Shown here: positions 25,956-35,266 of the stretch, piece after piece
How positions within the stretch are numbered: position 1 is the stretch's first letter
Layout: every line of letters begins with the position of its first letter
Source: G963677445 sp963678275
GTDB taxonomy: Bacteria; Bacteroidota; Ignavibacteria; Ignavibacteriales; Melioribacteraceae
Direction: 5' to 3'
Assembly (NCBI GenBank): GCA_963678275.1
Contig: OY782765.1
Span: forward strand, 5,022,001 to 5,086,000
DNA length: 64,000 nt
Translations under genes and position numbers: made by a program
Notes under the pieces: generated by a model
Told to the model about the DNA's origin: nothing
Seen by the model: the letters and a program-made list of their open reading frames with translations, nothing else
Database searches by the model: none

Positions 25956-28586
25956 TTGAGTACCAAACAACTGAAGATACTTGTTGTTGAAGATGAACCG
26001 GCGCATGCCGAACTTATCAACCGCTCATTTCAGAAGAGCGCTACAAGGTACAGCATAACGGTTGCTTCTTCATTATCGGAAGCGCGGGAGAAGCTCGAAG
26101 AGTTTTTGCCTGATCTTATGATAGCGGACTGGGCTCTTCCCGACGGGCATGGTGATGAATTGGTATTACACCAGGGTACTCTGAAATATCCAACAATTAT
26201 TGTCACCAGCAAGGGTAATGAAGAGGTCGCTGTTGAGGCGATGAAATCGGGCGCGCTCGATTATATTGTTAAATCTTCCAGCCAGTTTTATGAATTGCCT
26301 ATCAGGGTTGAAAGAACTTTCAGGGAATGGACAAATATTCTTGAAAGAAAAAAAGCTGATGAGAAGTTTCGTTACCTGTTTGAGAACATGAGCAACGGTG
26401 TTGTTGTAATTGAGCATGAAAACCAGGGATTTTTTGTAAAGGAACTGAACAGAAGCGCCAGAAAAATTGAAAATATTAGTGAAGATTACGGTGAAGGGAA
26501 TTCACTTACAGAAGTATTGCCCTATTTCGGTGATGAAAAAATCAGCAGCGCAGTAAGGGAGGTATTCAGCAGTGGAAATCCGGCGGATATAAAAAGGCAT
26601 TCATTTACATCGGGGGAAGAGGTATTCTGGCGCGACCTCTATTTATACAAACTTCCTACTGATGAGGTGGTAATAGTTATTACCGATATAACCGAAAGTA
26701 TGCGCGCTGAAGAAGCTCAGAGGATCAGTGAGCAGCGGCTGAGAGATATCGCCGAAAATATCAATGATGTATTTTGGTTAAGGACGAGGGAAAAAATATT
26801 ATATATAAGTCCCGCGTTTTCAAAAGTATTTGGCCGTCCTCCCGAGATAGCTTATGAAAACCCCGACTTTTTTGTGGAAATAGCTCACCCGGAAGATAAA
26901 GATCGTATCTACGACGCATTCCATTCGAATGAATATCTCGAAGAAGGATTGCTTGATCAGGAATACAGACTTATTCAGCCATTTGGTTCCACAGTCTGGG
27001 TTCATATAAAAACTTTTCCTGTTCAGAAGAAGAATGGAAGTTTCCGAACGGTAGGCATTGCCCAGGATGTTACAAAAAGAAAAATTGCCGAAGGATCATT
27101 ACAGCAGTGGGCCCAGATATTTATGAACGCCGAATGGGGTGTTGTAACCACGAGTCCCAACGGAAGAACACTGGAAAAAATGAATCCCGCTTTCGCGAGG
27201 ATGCATGGATACAGCATGCAGGAGCTCGCGGGTAAACCGACCGCGCTGATAATCGCTCCCGAGATGCTGGAAAAAACACCTGAGCATTTTGAAATTGCCG
27301 CGAGAAGGGGACATAATATTTTTGAATCTTTTCATATAAGAAAAGATGGAACAGTTTTTCCGGTAATTACCGATATTACAACAATAAAAGATCATGACGG
27401 AAATACACTTTTCCGGGTGATAAATGTTGTCGATATTACAGACAGAAAAAAAGCGGAAGAAGCCTTAAGAGCAAGTGAAACTAAATTCCGTTCCCTTTCG
27501 GAAAGCAGCCAGGACCTTATTTTACGTTACGACAGAATGTGCCGCATCACCTATATGAATGCCGCCGCGCTGAATACATTAAATCTGAAAGAGAATGATA
27601 TAGTCAAAAAACGGTACAGCACCATTTTTGGTGAAGATGATATCAGCATCGACTGGGAAAAACAAATTAAAGAGGTATTCAAAACAGGCAAACCTTTCCA
27701 GAGGCAGACAAATATCGTTATTGATGATGAGGAAAGAACACTTCATAAAGTTTTAACTCCCGAATTTAATGATGAAGGGGCGGTTAAATTTGTAATGGAG
27801 GTAGCGAGGGATATTAGTGAGCTCAAAAAAGTTGAAAAAGAGTTAATAAAAGCGAGAGATAAAGCCGAGCTTGCCGACAGGCTGAAATCGGAATTCCTCG
27901 CGCAGATGTCGCATGAAATCCGCACTCCGATAAATGTAATACTGAATTATTCGGCGTTGATAGCGGTTGAGCTGGTGAGTATTGTAAGTGAAGACCTGCG
28001 TGAATGTTTCACAGGCATTGAGGTTGCCGGCAAACGGCTTATACGAACTATTGACCTTATACTGAATATGTCTGAAATCCAGATTGGAAGTTATGATTAC
28101 CGGCCTATTGAGGTGAATCTTTATGGAGATGTAATTGTGGGGCTTCTGGATGAATTCAGAATTCTCGCCGATGAAAAAAATCTGGAGCTTGAGCTTTATA
28201 ATACCGCGGGCAAACAGTATATCAAGGCGGATGAATATAATATTCGGCAGATTCTCACCAACCTTATAGATAACGCTATCAAATATACCGATGAAGGCAA
28301 GGTTGAGATATTCCTGGAAGATTGCGGAGATGATTTCCTTTGTCTGCGGGTAAAAGATACCGGAATAGGAATGTCGGAAGAATACCTTGAAAGATTATTT
28401 GATCCGTTTTCACAGGAAGACCAGGGATATTCAAGGCGATTTGAAGGCACCGGACTTGGATTGGCGCTTGTTAAAAAGTACTGCGAGTTAAATGAAGCGG
28501 AAATTGAGGTTGACAGCGTGAAAGGGAGGGGAACAACTTTCACAATTAAATTTCAGGCGCTGAAAGAGATTTCATTTGAGGATTAA
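25956..28586 (+). CDS. REC-PAS-PAS-PAS-PAS histidine kinase
   Basis: Cytoplasmic signalling kinase of 876 aa. TTG at 25956 is taken as start because GAAGGGAG lies 5 bp before it and the receiver begins directly after; the frame itself opens at 25938. Domains in order: receiver (LKILVVEDEPAHAEL, phosphoacceptor Asp58 in IADWALPDGHG); four PAS domains, the second to fourth with PAC-like ends (TVGIAQDVTKRK, INVVDITDRKKAE, VMEVARDISELKK); HisKA with His653 (AQMSHEIRTPIN); HATPase (NLIDNAIKYTDEG, DTGIGMSEE, GTGLGLALVKKY). No membrane segment. The gene starts 21 bp after the small receiver. An N-terminal receiver on a kinase suggests a multistep relay from the first kinase. A strong terminator follows. 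Confidence 0.9.
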   Translation: MSTKQLKILVVEDEPAHAELINRSFQKSATRYSITVASSLSEAREKLEEFLPDLMIADWALPDGHGDELVLHQGTLKYPTIIVTSKGNEEVAVEAMKSGALDYIVKSSSQFYELPIRVERTFREWTNILERKKADEKFRYLFENMSNGVVVIEHENQGFFVKELNRSARKIENISEDYGEGNSLTEVLPYFGDEKISSAVREVFSSGNPADIKRHSFTSGEEVFWRDLYLYKLPTDEVVIVITDITESMRAEEAQRISEQRLRDIAENINDVFWLRTREKILYISPAFSKVFGRPPEIAYENPDFFVEIAHPEDKDRIYDAFHSNEYLEEGLLDQEYRLIQPFGSTVWVHIKTFPVQKKNGSFRTVGIAQDVTKRKIAEGSLQQWAQIFMNAEWGVVTTSPNGRTLEKMNPAFARMHGYSMQELAGKPTALIIAPEMLEKTPEHFEIAARRGHNIFESFHIRKDGTVFPVITDITTIKDHDGNTLFRVINVVDITDRKKAEEALRASETKFRSLSESSQDLILRYDRMCRITYMNAAALNTLNLKENDIVKKRYSTIFGEDDISIDWEKQIKEVFKTGKPFQRQTNIVIDDEERTLHKVLTPEFNDEGAVKFVMEVARDISELKKVEKELIKARDKAELADRLKSEFLAQMSHEIRTPINVILNYSALIAVELVSIVSEDLRECFTGIEVAGKRLIRTIDLILNMSEIQIGSYDYRPIEVNLYGDVIVGLLDEFRILADEKNLELELYNTAGKQYIKADEYNIRQILTNLIDNAIKYTDEGKVEIFLEDCGDDFLCLRVKDTGIGMSEEYLERLFDPFSQEDQGYSRRFEGTGLGLALVKKYCELNEAEIEVDSVKGRGTTFTIKFQALKEISFED

Positions 28587-28616
28587 AAAAACCCCCGCAA
28601 AACGGGGGTAAATTTT
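28587..28616. terminator. Bidirectional terminator between phosphorelay and ferredoxin
   Basis: 7-bp stem ACCCCCG/CGGGGGT (28591-28597 with 28603-28609), A-run before and T-run after, so it works for the converging genes on both strands. Confidence 0.9.
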
Positions 28617-28916
28617 TTACCTTCCCATTGCATCAAGTTTTTCTTTCTTGGCCAAGAGCTCTTCTTCAGTCTCTTCATGATCCGGATCTTTGATGATTGC
28701 TTCGGTCGGACAAGCTGCTATACACTGTGGTTCATCATAGAAACCAACGCATTCGGTACATTTTTCAGCAACAACATAAGTGAATTCATCTGAAAGGGCT
28801 TCAAATTCTTCGCCATCATAATTGTATGGTTCACCTGCGGCATAAATTGCAGTGTTTGGACATTCAGCTTCGCATGCTGCGCAAGCTATGCAATCTTCAG
28901 TTATCTTTACAGCCAT
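28617..28916 (-). CDS. 2[4Fe-4S] ferredoxin, Allochromatium-type
   Basis: Small cytoplasmic electron carrier of 99 aa. Two cluster motifs are seen: CIACAACEAECP near the N terminus, and CTECVGFYDEPQCIAACP in which the second motif has the extended insertion between Cys that marks the Alvin/YfhL-type low-potential ferredoxins. A charged C-terminal tail (HEETEEELLAKKEKLD) forms a helix, also typical. It stands alone on the minus strand, divergent from aconitase, sharing the 215-bp upstream region with it. CGAGG lies before the ATG as ribosome binding site. Confidence 0.93.
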   Translation of the reverse strand: MAVKITEDCIACAACEAECPNTAIYAAGEPYNYDGEEFEALSDEFTYVVAEKCTECVGFYDEPQCIAACPTEAIIKDPDHEETEEELLAKKEKLDAMGR

Positions 28917-29131
28917 TTTTAAAACCTCGTATATTTAAATTTGCTAAACAGAACTAGTTTATACGATTAATAAAATCAAACGCACAACAAAAATTAAATA
29001 ATCAATCAATAAATGCCAACAAAAAAGGTTAAAAAAATCCAGTTTTATAAAAAATGAATCCAGGAATTGAATTTATTCATCTAATATTACATTAATGAAG
29101 ATGAAGATAAAACAAATCATCAGGTGAAAAA

Positions 29132-31393
29132 ATGGCAGAAAATTTTTCAATGATCAAAAACGTATATGAATCACTCGCCGCCAAACTGGACGCGGCGGCA
29201 AAAGTATTAAACCGTCCGATGACACTCGCCGAAAAAGTGCTCTATTCACATCTTTATAAACCGGCGACCCGTGAATATGAAAGAGGAAAGGATTACGTGG
29301 AACTTGCCCCCGACCGGGTGGCGATGCAGGACGCGACAGCCCAGATGGCGCTGCTTCAGTTCATGCATGCCGGAAGGAAAGAAAGCGCCGTTCCGGCAAC
29401 CGTGCATTGCGATCATCTTATACAGGCTCAGACAGGCGCCGCCGATGATCTTAACAGGGCGAAAGATGAAAACAGCGAAGTTTATGATTTCCTTGAGAGT
29501 GTTTCGCGCAAATATGGAATAGGATTCTGGAAACCGGGAGCAGGTATTATTCACCAGGTTGTGCTGGAAAATTACGCTTTCCCCGGCGGTATGATGATCG
29601 GCACAGATTCGCATACTCCGAACGCGGGGGGACTTGGCATGATCGCTGTCGGAGTCGGCGGAGCAGACGCTGTTGATGTTATGGCAGGAATGCCGTGGGA
29701 ATTAAAATGGCCCAAACTTATCGGTGTGAAACTGACAGGAAAACTTTCCGGATGGACCTCACCGAAAGATGTTATTCTTAAGGTTGCCGGAATTTTGACC
29801 GTAAAAGGTGGAACAGGCGCGATCGTGGAATATTTCGGACCGGGCGCCGACTCACTGTCATGCACGGGAAAAGGGACAATATGCAATATGGGCGCCGAGA
29901 TAGGGGCAACCACCTCAATGTTTGGATATGATCCGAAGATGGCAGATTATCTGAAATCTACCGAAAGGGGAGATATCGCGGAACTGGCAGATAAATATTC
30001 ACAGCATCTTAGGGCAGATACGGAAGTTTATGAAAATCCCGAAAAATATTTTGACAGGGTAATAGAAATTGACCTGGATGCACTGGAGCCACATCTTAAC
30101 GGTCCATTCACTCCCGACCTGGCATGGCCTGTATCTGAAATGAAAAAAGCCGCGAAAGAAAATGGATACCCCGAAAAACTGAGTGTCGCACTTATCGGGA
30201 GCTGTACAAACTCAAGTTATGAAGATATTGACCGCGCGGCCAGCATTGCCCGTCAGGCTTTATCCAGGGGAATTAAAGCGAAATCACAGTTTACGATCAC
30301 TCCCGGTTCGGAGCAGGTGAGAGCCACAATTGAGCGGGACGGACAGCTTAAAACGCTTGAAGAATTTGGCGGGGTAGTGCTCGCGAATGCCTGCGGGCCC
30401 TGCATCGGCATGTGGAAAAGAATGGATGTGAAAACAGGTGAGAAGAATACAATTGTTACATCATTCAACAGGAATTTTGCCAAACGTAATGACGGCAATC
30501 CCGATACCCTGGCTTTTGTCGCGAGTCCCGAAATGACTACCGCTCTGGCCGCCGCGGGTAAACTTACATTTGACCCGGCGAAAGATGAGCTGGTAAATGA
30601 AAATGGAGAGAAAGTTCTGCTTGCTGCTCCAACCGGGGATGAACTTCCCGCGAACGGTTTCTCTAAAGGGGAGGTCGGTTATATCCCTCCGGCAAAAGAA
30701 GGAAGCGGAGTGGAAGTGATCGTCAGTCCGGAAAGCAGCAGGCTTCAGCTTCTCGACCGTTTCGCTCCCTGGAATGGTGAGGATTATACAGGATTAAAAC
30801 TTCTCCTTAAAGCGAAGGGTAAATGTACCACCGATCATATCTCAATGGCAGGACCATGGCTCAGGTTCCGCGGGCATCTGGATAATATTTCCGATAATAT
30901 GTTCCTCGGCGCTATCAACGCTTATACCGGTATTGCCGGCGAGGTGAAAGACCAGCTTAGCGGTGAAAGCAAGAGAGTGCATGAGACCGCGCGAGGTTAT
31001 AAGAAAGAAGGCCTCGGCTGGGTTGTTGTCGGCGATGAAAATTATGGCGAAGGATCGAGCCGCGAACATGCCGCTATGGAACCGCGTCACCTCGGAGGCA
31101 AGGCTGTCATAGTTAAAAGTTTTGCCCGTATCCACGAAACGAACCTGAAAAAACAGGGTATGCTGCCCCTTACCTTTGAGAATCCCGCCGATTATGATCT
31201 TGTTCAGGAAGATGATATTATCAGTCTTCTCGGAATTAAAGAGCTCGCGCCGGGAAGCAAAATCACAATGGTTCTTGAGCATTCGGACGGATCGAAAGAT
31301 GAAATATCCCTGAAGCATACAATGAATGAAGGACAGATTAAATGGTTTAAAGCAGGCAGCGCGTTAAACCTGATTGCCGAAATGAATAAATAA
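29132..31393 (+). CDS. acn: Aconitate hydratase, mitochondrial type
   Basis: TCA-cycle enzyme of 753 aa that isomerises citrate to isocitrate through cis-aconitate with a 4Fe-4S cluster. The cluster ligands fall at Cys358 (GSCTNSSYED), Cys421 and Cys424 (NACGPCIGMW), the same numbering as the classic mitochondrial enzyme. Substrate-binding segments are present: HCDHLIQAQ, GTDSHTPNAGGLG, and GSSREHAAMEPRHLGG in the C-terminal swivel domain. It resembles ACO2-type rather than bacterial AcnA or AcnB. Monocistronic: it is divergent from the ferredoxin and closed by a terminator at 31413-31440. Confidence 0.96.
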   Translation: MAENFSMIKNVYESLAAKLDAAAKVLNRPMTLAEKVLYSHLYKPATREYERGKDYVELAPDRVAMQDATAQMALLQFMHAGRKESAVPATVHCDHLIQAQTGAADDLNRAKDENSEVYDFLESVSRKYGIGFWKPGAGIIHQVVLENYAFPGGMMIGTDSHTPNAGGLGMIAVGVGGADAVDVMAGMPWELKWPKLIGVKLTGKLSGWTSPKDVILKVAGILTVKGGTGAIVEYFGPGADSLSCTGKGTICNMGAEIGATTSMFGYDPKMADYLKSTERGDIAELADKYSQHLRADTEVYENPEKYFDRVIEIDLDALEPHLNGPFTPDLAWPVSEMKKAAKENGYPEKLSVALIGSCTNSSYEDIDRAASIARQALSRGIKAKSQFTITPGSEQVRATIERDGQLKTLEEFGGVVLANACGPCIGMWKRMDVKTGEKNTIVTSFNRNFAKRNDGNPDTLAFVASPEMTTALAAAGKLTFDPAKDELVNENGEKVLLAAPTGDELPANGFSKGEVGYIPPAKEGSGVEVIVSPESSRLQLLDRFAPWNGEDYTGLKLLLKAKGKCTTDHISMAGPWLRFRGHLDNISDNMFLGAINAYTGIAGEVKDQLSGESKRVHETARGYKKEGLGWVVVGDENYGEGSSREHAAMEPRHLGGKAVIVKSFARIHETNLKKQGMLPLTFENPADYDLVQEDDIISLLGIKELAPGSKITMVLEHSDGSKDEISLKHTMNEGQIKWFKAGSALNLIAEMNK

Positions 31394-31412
31394 AAACTTC
31401 GTTTTATGATTT

Positions 31413-31441
31413 AGCCCCGGTATAAAAGCCGGGGTTTTTTA
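31413..31441 (+). terminator. Rho-independent terminator after aconitase
   Basis: Stem CCCCGG/CCGGGG (31415-31420 with 31429-31434) followed by six T, 20 bp after the aconitase stop. Confidence 0.9.
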
Positions 31442-31665
31442 TTTTAAAGCCACATCAACCGAACGCCAGCATCAATTACATTTAACGTGAGTCCGGTAGA
31501 AACATTGTAAATGTAACGGATCCTATTATCAGCTAATTTTTCTTGTTATTCCCCTGTCGGGGCGCTGCTGTCAACTTAAGCCCAAAATCTTTTTTATGTT
31601 CCCGGGAATATTGGGGATTGAATATTTTTTCAATCCCTCCCCACGGGGTGTTCCCGCAGGGAATT

Positions 31666-31873
31666 CTCCCATCCTCCCCTTAACATCTTAAGGGGAGGGG
31701 ATTGTGATCTTTCACTACTGAAGAGTTTTTACGCGGTGATAATCATAATTGTTGCTGCAAAATTTGAAATTAGATATTATTCCCAAATGGGGACTCCATA
31801 GCTGCCGGGAGTAAATTATAAAGCATTCCGCCTTATAAACCCCGTCGAAATCCAATTCGGTTTTTATCTCACG
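31666..31873. repeat. Direct repeat R1, left copy, before the NTPase pair
   Basis: About 208 bp that recur in the same orientation at 37721-37931. Includes CCTTAACATCTTAAGGGGAG and AATTTGAAATTAGATATTAT. The stretch 31442-33309 holds no supported gene; it also contains TCCTTGTAGAGGATTC-type palindromes near 32160-32340. Confidence 0.88.
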
Positions 31874-32689
31874 CGAAGGCGTAAAGAAAAAGAAACCTTA
31901 TTCTTTGTTTTTTAACCTTAGTAGCAGAGGATTCCCCCCCCTGGATAATTAACCTTATTGCCTTTTTATTTCTTGAGGATTTAGATGATTATAATGAAAA
32001 AAAAGGTTCTATGTGAAATATAGTGGGTAATTGAATTTGAGCCAGTGACAAACCAATTCGATCACTGAAAAAATTTTCTTTATTTCAAATACTTCCCGCT
32101 CTTTTTTTGTTAATATATCGGCATTGTACTATTTTTAAAATGATGCAGTTCAAGCGCCATTTTATGCATCTCCTACAGAGATGTTTTTCAAATTATCTAT
32201 AATATGCTACAATAATGGAACCTCTACAAGGTTCTTTTTATCTCATTTGCCTTGTAGAGGCAATGATTAGTGCGGAACGTCCCTATGGGGTAGAAAATAG
32301 TCAATAAAACAACAACAATCCTTGTAGAGGATTCACAAACCATCTCCAGATAACCAAATCCTTTAAGACCTCCCAGGCAAAATTCAAGTCAATCGAATAT
32401 GATATTTATAGCACATCATTCATAAGCGCTGTCAGGCAAACCATATATTGGCGCTTGTGTATCTGTTCAGTTACGTCGATTTGATAGTCGGCTGTTTTTT
32501 CATTACCCACTGGTTTTCATATAGAACCAAAAAAAATGTCTGAACCAGGATTAAAGGATTACATGATTATATTTCGGTATCGGTAATAATAGATCAGAGT
32601 AAGAGTATGATGACCGCATTTGGTGATGGCGGTGGTGGTGTGAATTTTGCTCGATGGGACCGGATTACGATTAGTCCGTTGGAGGTTAA

Positions 32690-33010
32690 ATTTTGCGCAA
32701 AATGGCAAAAATTTATTTAACCATCAATTTACCGGGGAATTCTGTCGTCCCTGGCGGGACTTTTGATCAACTTCCTAACTTATTTCCCCACAATGAATTG
32801 TGGGGCTATTATCTGTCGTCCCTAACGGGACTTTTTCTAAATAATAATGATTATCTACAAGTAAATATTAAATCAGATTAATATGAATCCCGACAGGGAT
32901 GAAAGAGATTAGCCCCTATTTTCAAATAGGGGAACTTGTTCAAGTAAACAGTAATAAGTCCCGTCAGGGACGATAGAATTATTTTTGCTACTGGCTCAGC
33001 CAATCTATGG
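32690..33010. repeat. Direct repeat R2, left copy, before the NTPase pair
   Basis: Recurs in the same orientation at 38140-38390, where about 90 bp are missing. Contains several GTCCCTGGCGGGAC / GTCCCGTCAGGGAC hairpins, GCCCCTATTTTCAAATAGGG, and a REP-like element at its left end. Confidence 0.88.
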
Positions 33011-33309
33011 TTACGATAAAAATTGTGATTATTTCGTTTTGATTCCGGCTTGTCCGGATTAGGAATTGTATGGCGGATTAAGAAATTACACCCGGAAGAA
33101 AAACGGAGCGCCTTAAATTTCCATCAAAAGAAAAGCCGCGAGGGGTGAAAAATAATCACACGGATGAATACTATTTTCGATCTGAGTACGAATGAATATA
33201 AAAAAGATTGACTTTTGATTTTAGAGAATATAACTTGATAAATATAAAAATTAATTATGAGATAGAATAATCTCAAAAATAATTAGATGCGTTTTATGGG
33301 GAGCGGTAA

Positions 33310-35241
33310 ATGGATGAAATAATTAAGACGCTTGTTAAAATTATTCCAATAGCTGAGTGGCTGCAGTCTTTGGGATTAAGTGAAACAACCAGTGACAGTC
33401 TTGCATCTGTCTTTTATGTTGTGTTTGCTTCGATTGCTTTAGGCGTTATAGCGCTTTTAAAAAACAAATACATTGTTTACCGAAACGCAAAAGATCTGGC
33501 CCCTTATTACAGAAAAATTCAAATTAAAGAACGGGTAAATAATTATATCGAAACAAGGTATCAGAATCAATCGCCCACCCTGGAAGCGGAACCTGGTTTC
33601 AGTCATAAGTTTGTGGCAGATAAAAAATTGATACCGTTTTTTATAAATACGGTCTTTAATGAGAATAAAGAGGCCGACACATTTTATATGATTCTCGCCG
33701 ATTCCGGCATGGGGAAAACCACATTTATGATAAATCTGTATTTGCGCTATCATTCTTTGCTCAATTTCAGGCGTAAATATAAGATGAAATTTTTCCCATT
33801 CGGCGATTCGGACGCGTTGGAGAGCATTAAGAAGATTAAGGCTGAGGAGGCGAAGCATACTATCCTGCTGCTCGATGCTTTTGATGAAGATAGTGAACTG
33901 CAAAAAACGGAAAAAGAAGACGGACTGACAGATGATAAGCGTTTCCGGCAAAGATTTGATAAGATAATGAAGGCGGTGAAAGGTTTTCGGGAGGTTGTTA
34001 TTACATGCAGGTCCCAATATTTTCCCGGGCATGAAAAAGAACATTACGAATTGAATATCCGTAGATTTGATGATAAAGGTTTTCATAAACTTGCCAAACT
34101 CTACGTCTCTTGTTTTGATAACAAGGACATAAAAAGGTTTTTGAATAAAAAGTATGGTGTGTTTCGTTTCTGGGAACTGAAGAAAAAAAGGAAAGCAACA
34201 CAGGTTGTATCAAAGTCGCGGAATCTGATGGTGCGGCCAATGCTGTTGAGTTATATCGATTTTTTCGTTAATTCTGAAAAAGATTTCAAGAACACTTTTG
34301 ATATTTATGAAAGCCTTGTTGAACAATGGTTAGACCGTGAAGCAATCAAAAGAAAACAGGAAAGTAAAATAGAAGAATTCAAGAGAAACCTTCTGGATTT
34401 TTCAGTCCTTGTCGCACGGGAAATTTATAATAACAGAGTAGAACACAGTTCTCTTTCCGTAAGTATAGAGACTGCGAAAAGAATAAAGGTTGAAAATAAA
34501 ATAAATCTTGAAGACTATGAAGTAACCGGGCAGTCTCTCTTAACTAAGGATGCGGCAGGTAACTGGAAATTTGCCCATAAATCAATTTTTGAGTTTTTTA
34601 TCGCGAAATGGGCGATAGAGAACAAAGAAGCACTTTCATGGACTTCCCTGGATATGGCAAAAGAATTTTACCAGACGAAAATTCTTGAAAATTTTGTGCT
34701 CGTTAGTACTGATGGCAGGAAAGAATTAGAAGATTTTTGCATCTGTAAATACCAGGTTACACAAAAAGAGTGGAAGGCGGTAATGGGGATAAATCCAGGC
34801 CGTTTTAAAGGAGATAACAACCCGGTCGAAAATGTTCCATGGAATGAAGCGCGGGATTATATAAAAAAGCTGAATGAAAAAACAGGATTAAAATACAGAC
34901 TGCCGACTGAAAATGAGTGGGAGTTCGCGGCAAGAGGAGGTTTGAAAAGCAAAGGATTTGAATATTCGGGCAGCGATAATATCGATAAAGTTGCCTGGAA
35001 TAGCGGCAATTCGGAATATCAAACACACCCTGTGGGTGAACTGGAAGCGAATGAACTCGGGATTTTTGATATGAGCGGAAATGTTTGGGAGTGGACAAGC
35101 ACAGAAGTTGAGCGTGTGCGTATTATACGCGGCGGCAGCTGCGACGATGTTGCTGAGTACTGCCGTGTTGTGTACCGTCGCATGTCTCACCCCGGGAATC
35201 GCGAAGACTATATTGGCTTCCGCCTCGCCCTGGGTTTATAA
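33310..35241 (+). CDS. NACHT-like NTPase with C-terminal FGE-sulfatase-like domain and DGR-type variable end
   Basis: Conflict-type signalling NTPase of 643 aa. One membrane helix (about 33-52, SVFYVVFASIALGVIALL) anchors the N terminus. The P-loop domain has Walker A (ADSGMGKTTFM, about 131), Walker B (ILLLDAFDED, about 186), and a sensor strand (VVITCRSQYFP); a winged-helix-like segment ends at FAHKSIFEFFIAKWA. From about 475 a formylglycine-generating-enzyme-like (C-type lectin fold) domain follows: YQVTQKEWKAVMG, RLPTENEWEFAARGG, GNVWEWTS. The last 36 residues (from RGGSCDD) match the end of the next gene in a mutation pattern typical of a diversity-generating retroelement. Likely role: the lectin-fold end binds a ligand and triggers the NTPase. 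Start fits GGGGAG upstream; the next gene is 25 bp away. Confidence 0.87.
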   Translation: MDEIIKTLVKIIPIAEWLQSLGLSETTSDSLASVFYVVFASIALGVIALLKNKYIVYRNAKDLAPYYRKIQIKERVNNYIETRYQNQSPTLEAEPGFSHKFVADKKLIPFFINTVFNENKEADTFYMILADSGMGKTTFMINLYLRYHSLLNFRRKYKMKFFPFGDSDALESIKKIKAEEAKHTILLLDAFDEDSELQKTEKEDGLTDDKRFRQRFDKIMKAVKGFREVVITCRSQYFPGHEKEHYELNIRRFDDKGFHKLAKLYVSCFDNKDIKRFLNKKYGVFRFWELKKKRKATQVVSKSRNLMVRPMLLSYIDFFVNSEKDFKNTFDIYESLVEQWLDREAIKRKQESKIEEFKRNLLDFSVLVAREIYNNRVEHSSLSVSIETAKRIKVENKINLEDYEVTGQSLLTKDAAGNWKFAHKSIFEFFIAKWAIENKEALSWTSLDMAKEFYQTKILENFVLVSTDGRKELEDFCICKYQVTQKEWKAVMGINPGRFKGDNNPVENVPWNEARDYIKKLNEKTGLKYRLPTENEWEFAARGGLKSKGFEYSGSDNIDKVAWNSGNSEYQTHPVGELEANELGIFDMSGNVWEWTSTEVERVRIIRGGSCDDVAEYCRVVYRRMSHPGNREDYIGFRLALGL

Positions 35242-35244
35242 CGG
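35128..35244 (+). repeat. DGR-type variable repeat VR1
   Basis: 117 nt at the 3' end of the NACHT-like gene, matching 37229-37345 at 96 of 117 positions without a gap. Of the 14 differing codons before the shared ATTGGCTTCCGCC block, all change the amino acid. That block is the candidate invariant 3' anchor (IMH-like). Identity continues through the stop codon into TAACGG. Confidence 0.75.
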
Positions 35245-35266
35245 AATAAATTAACCACAATTAAAA

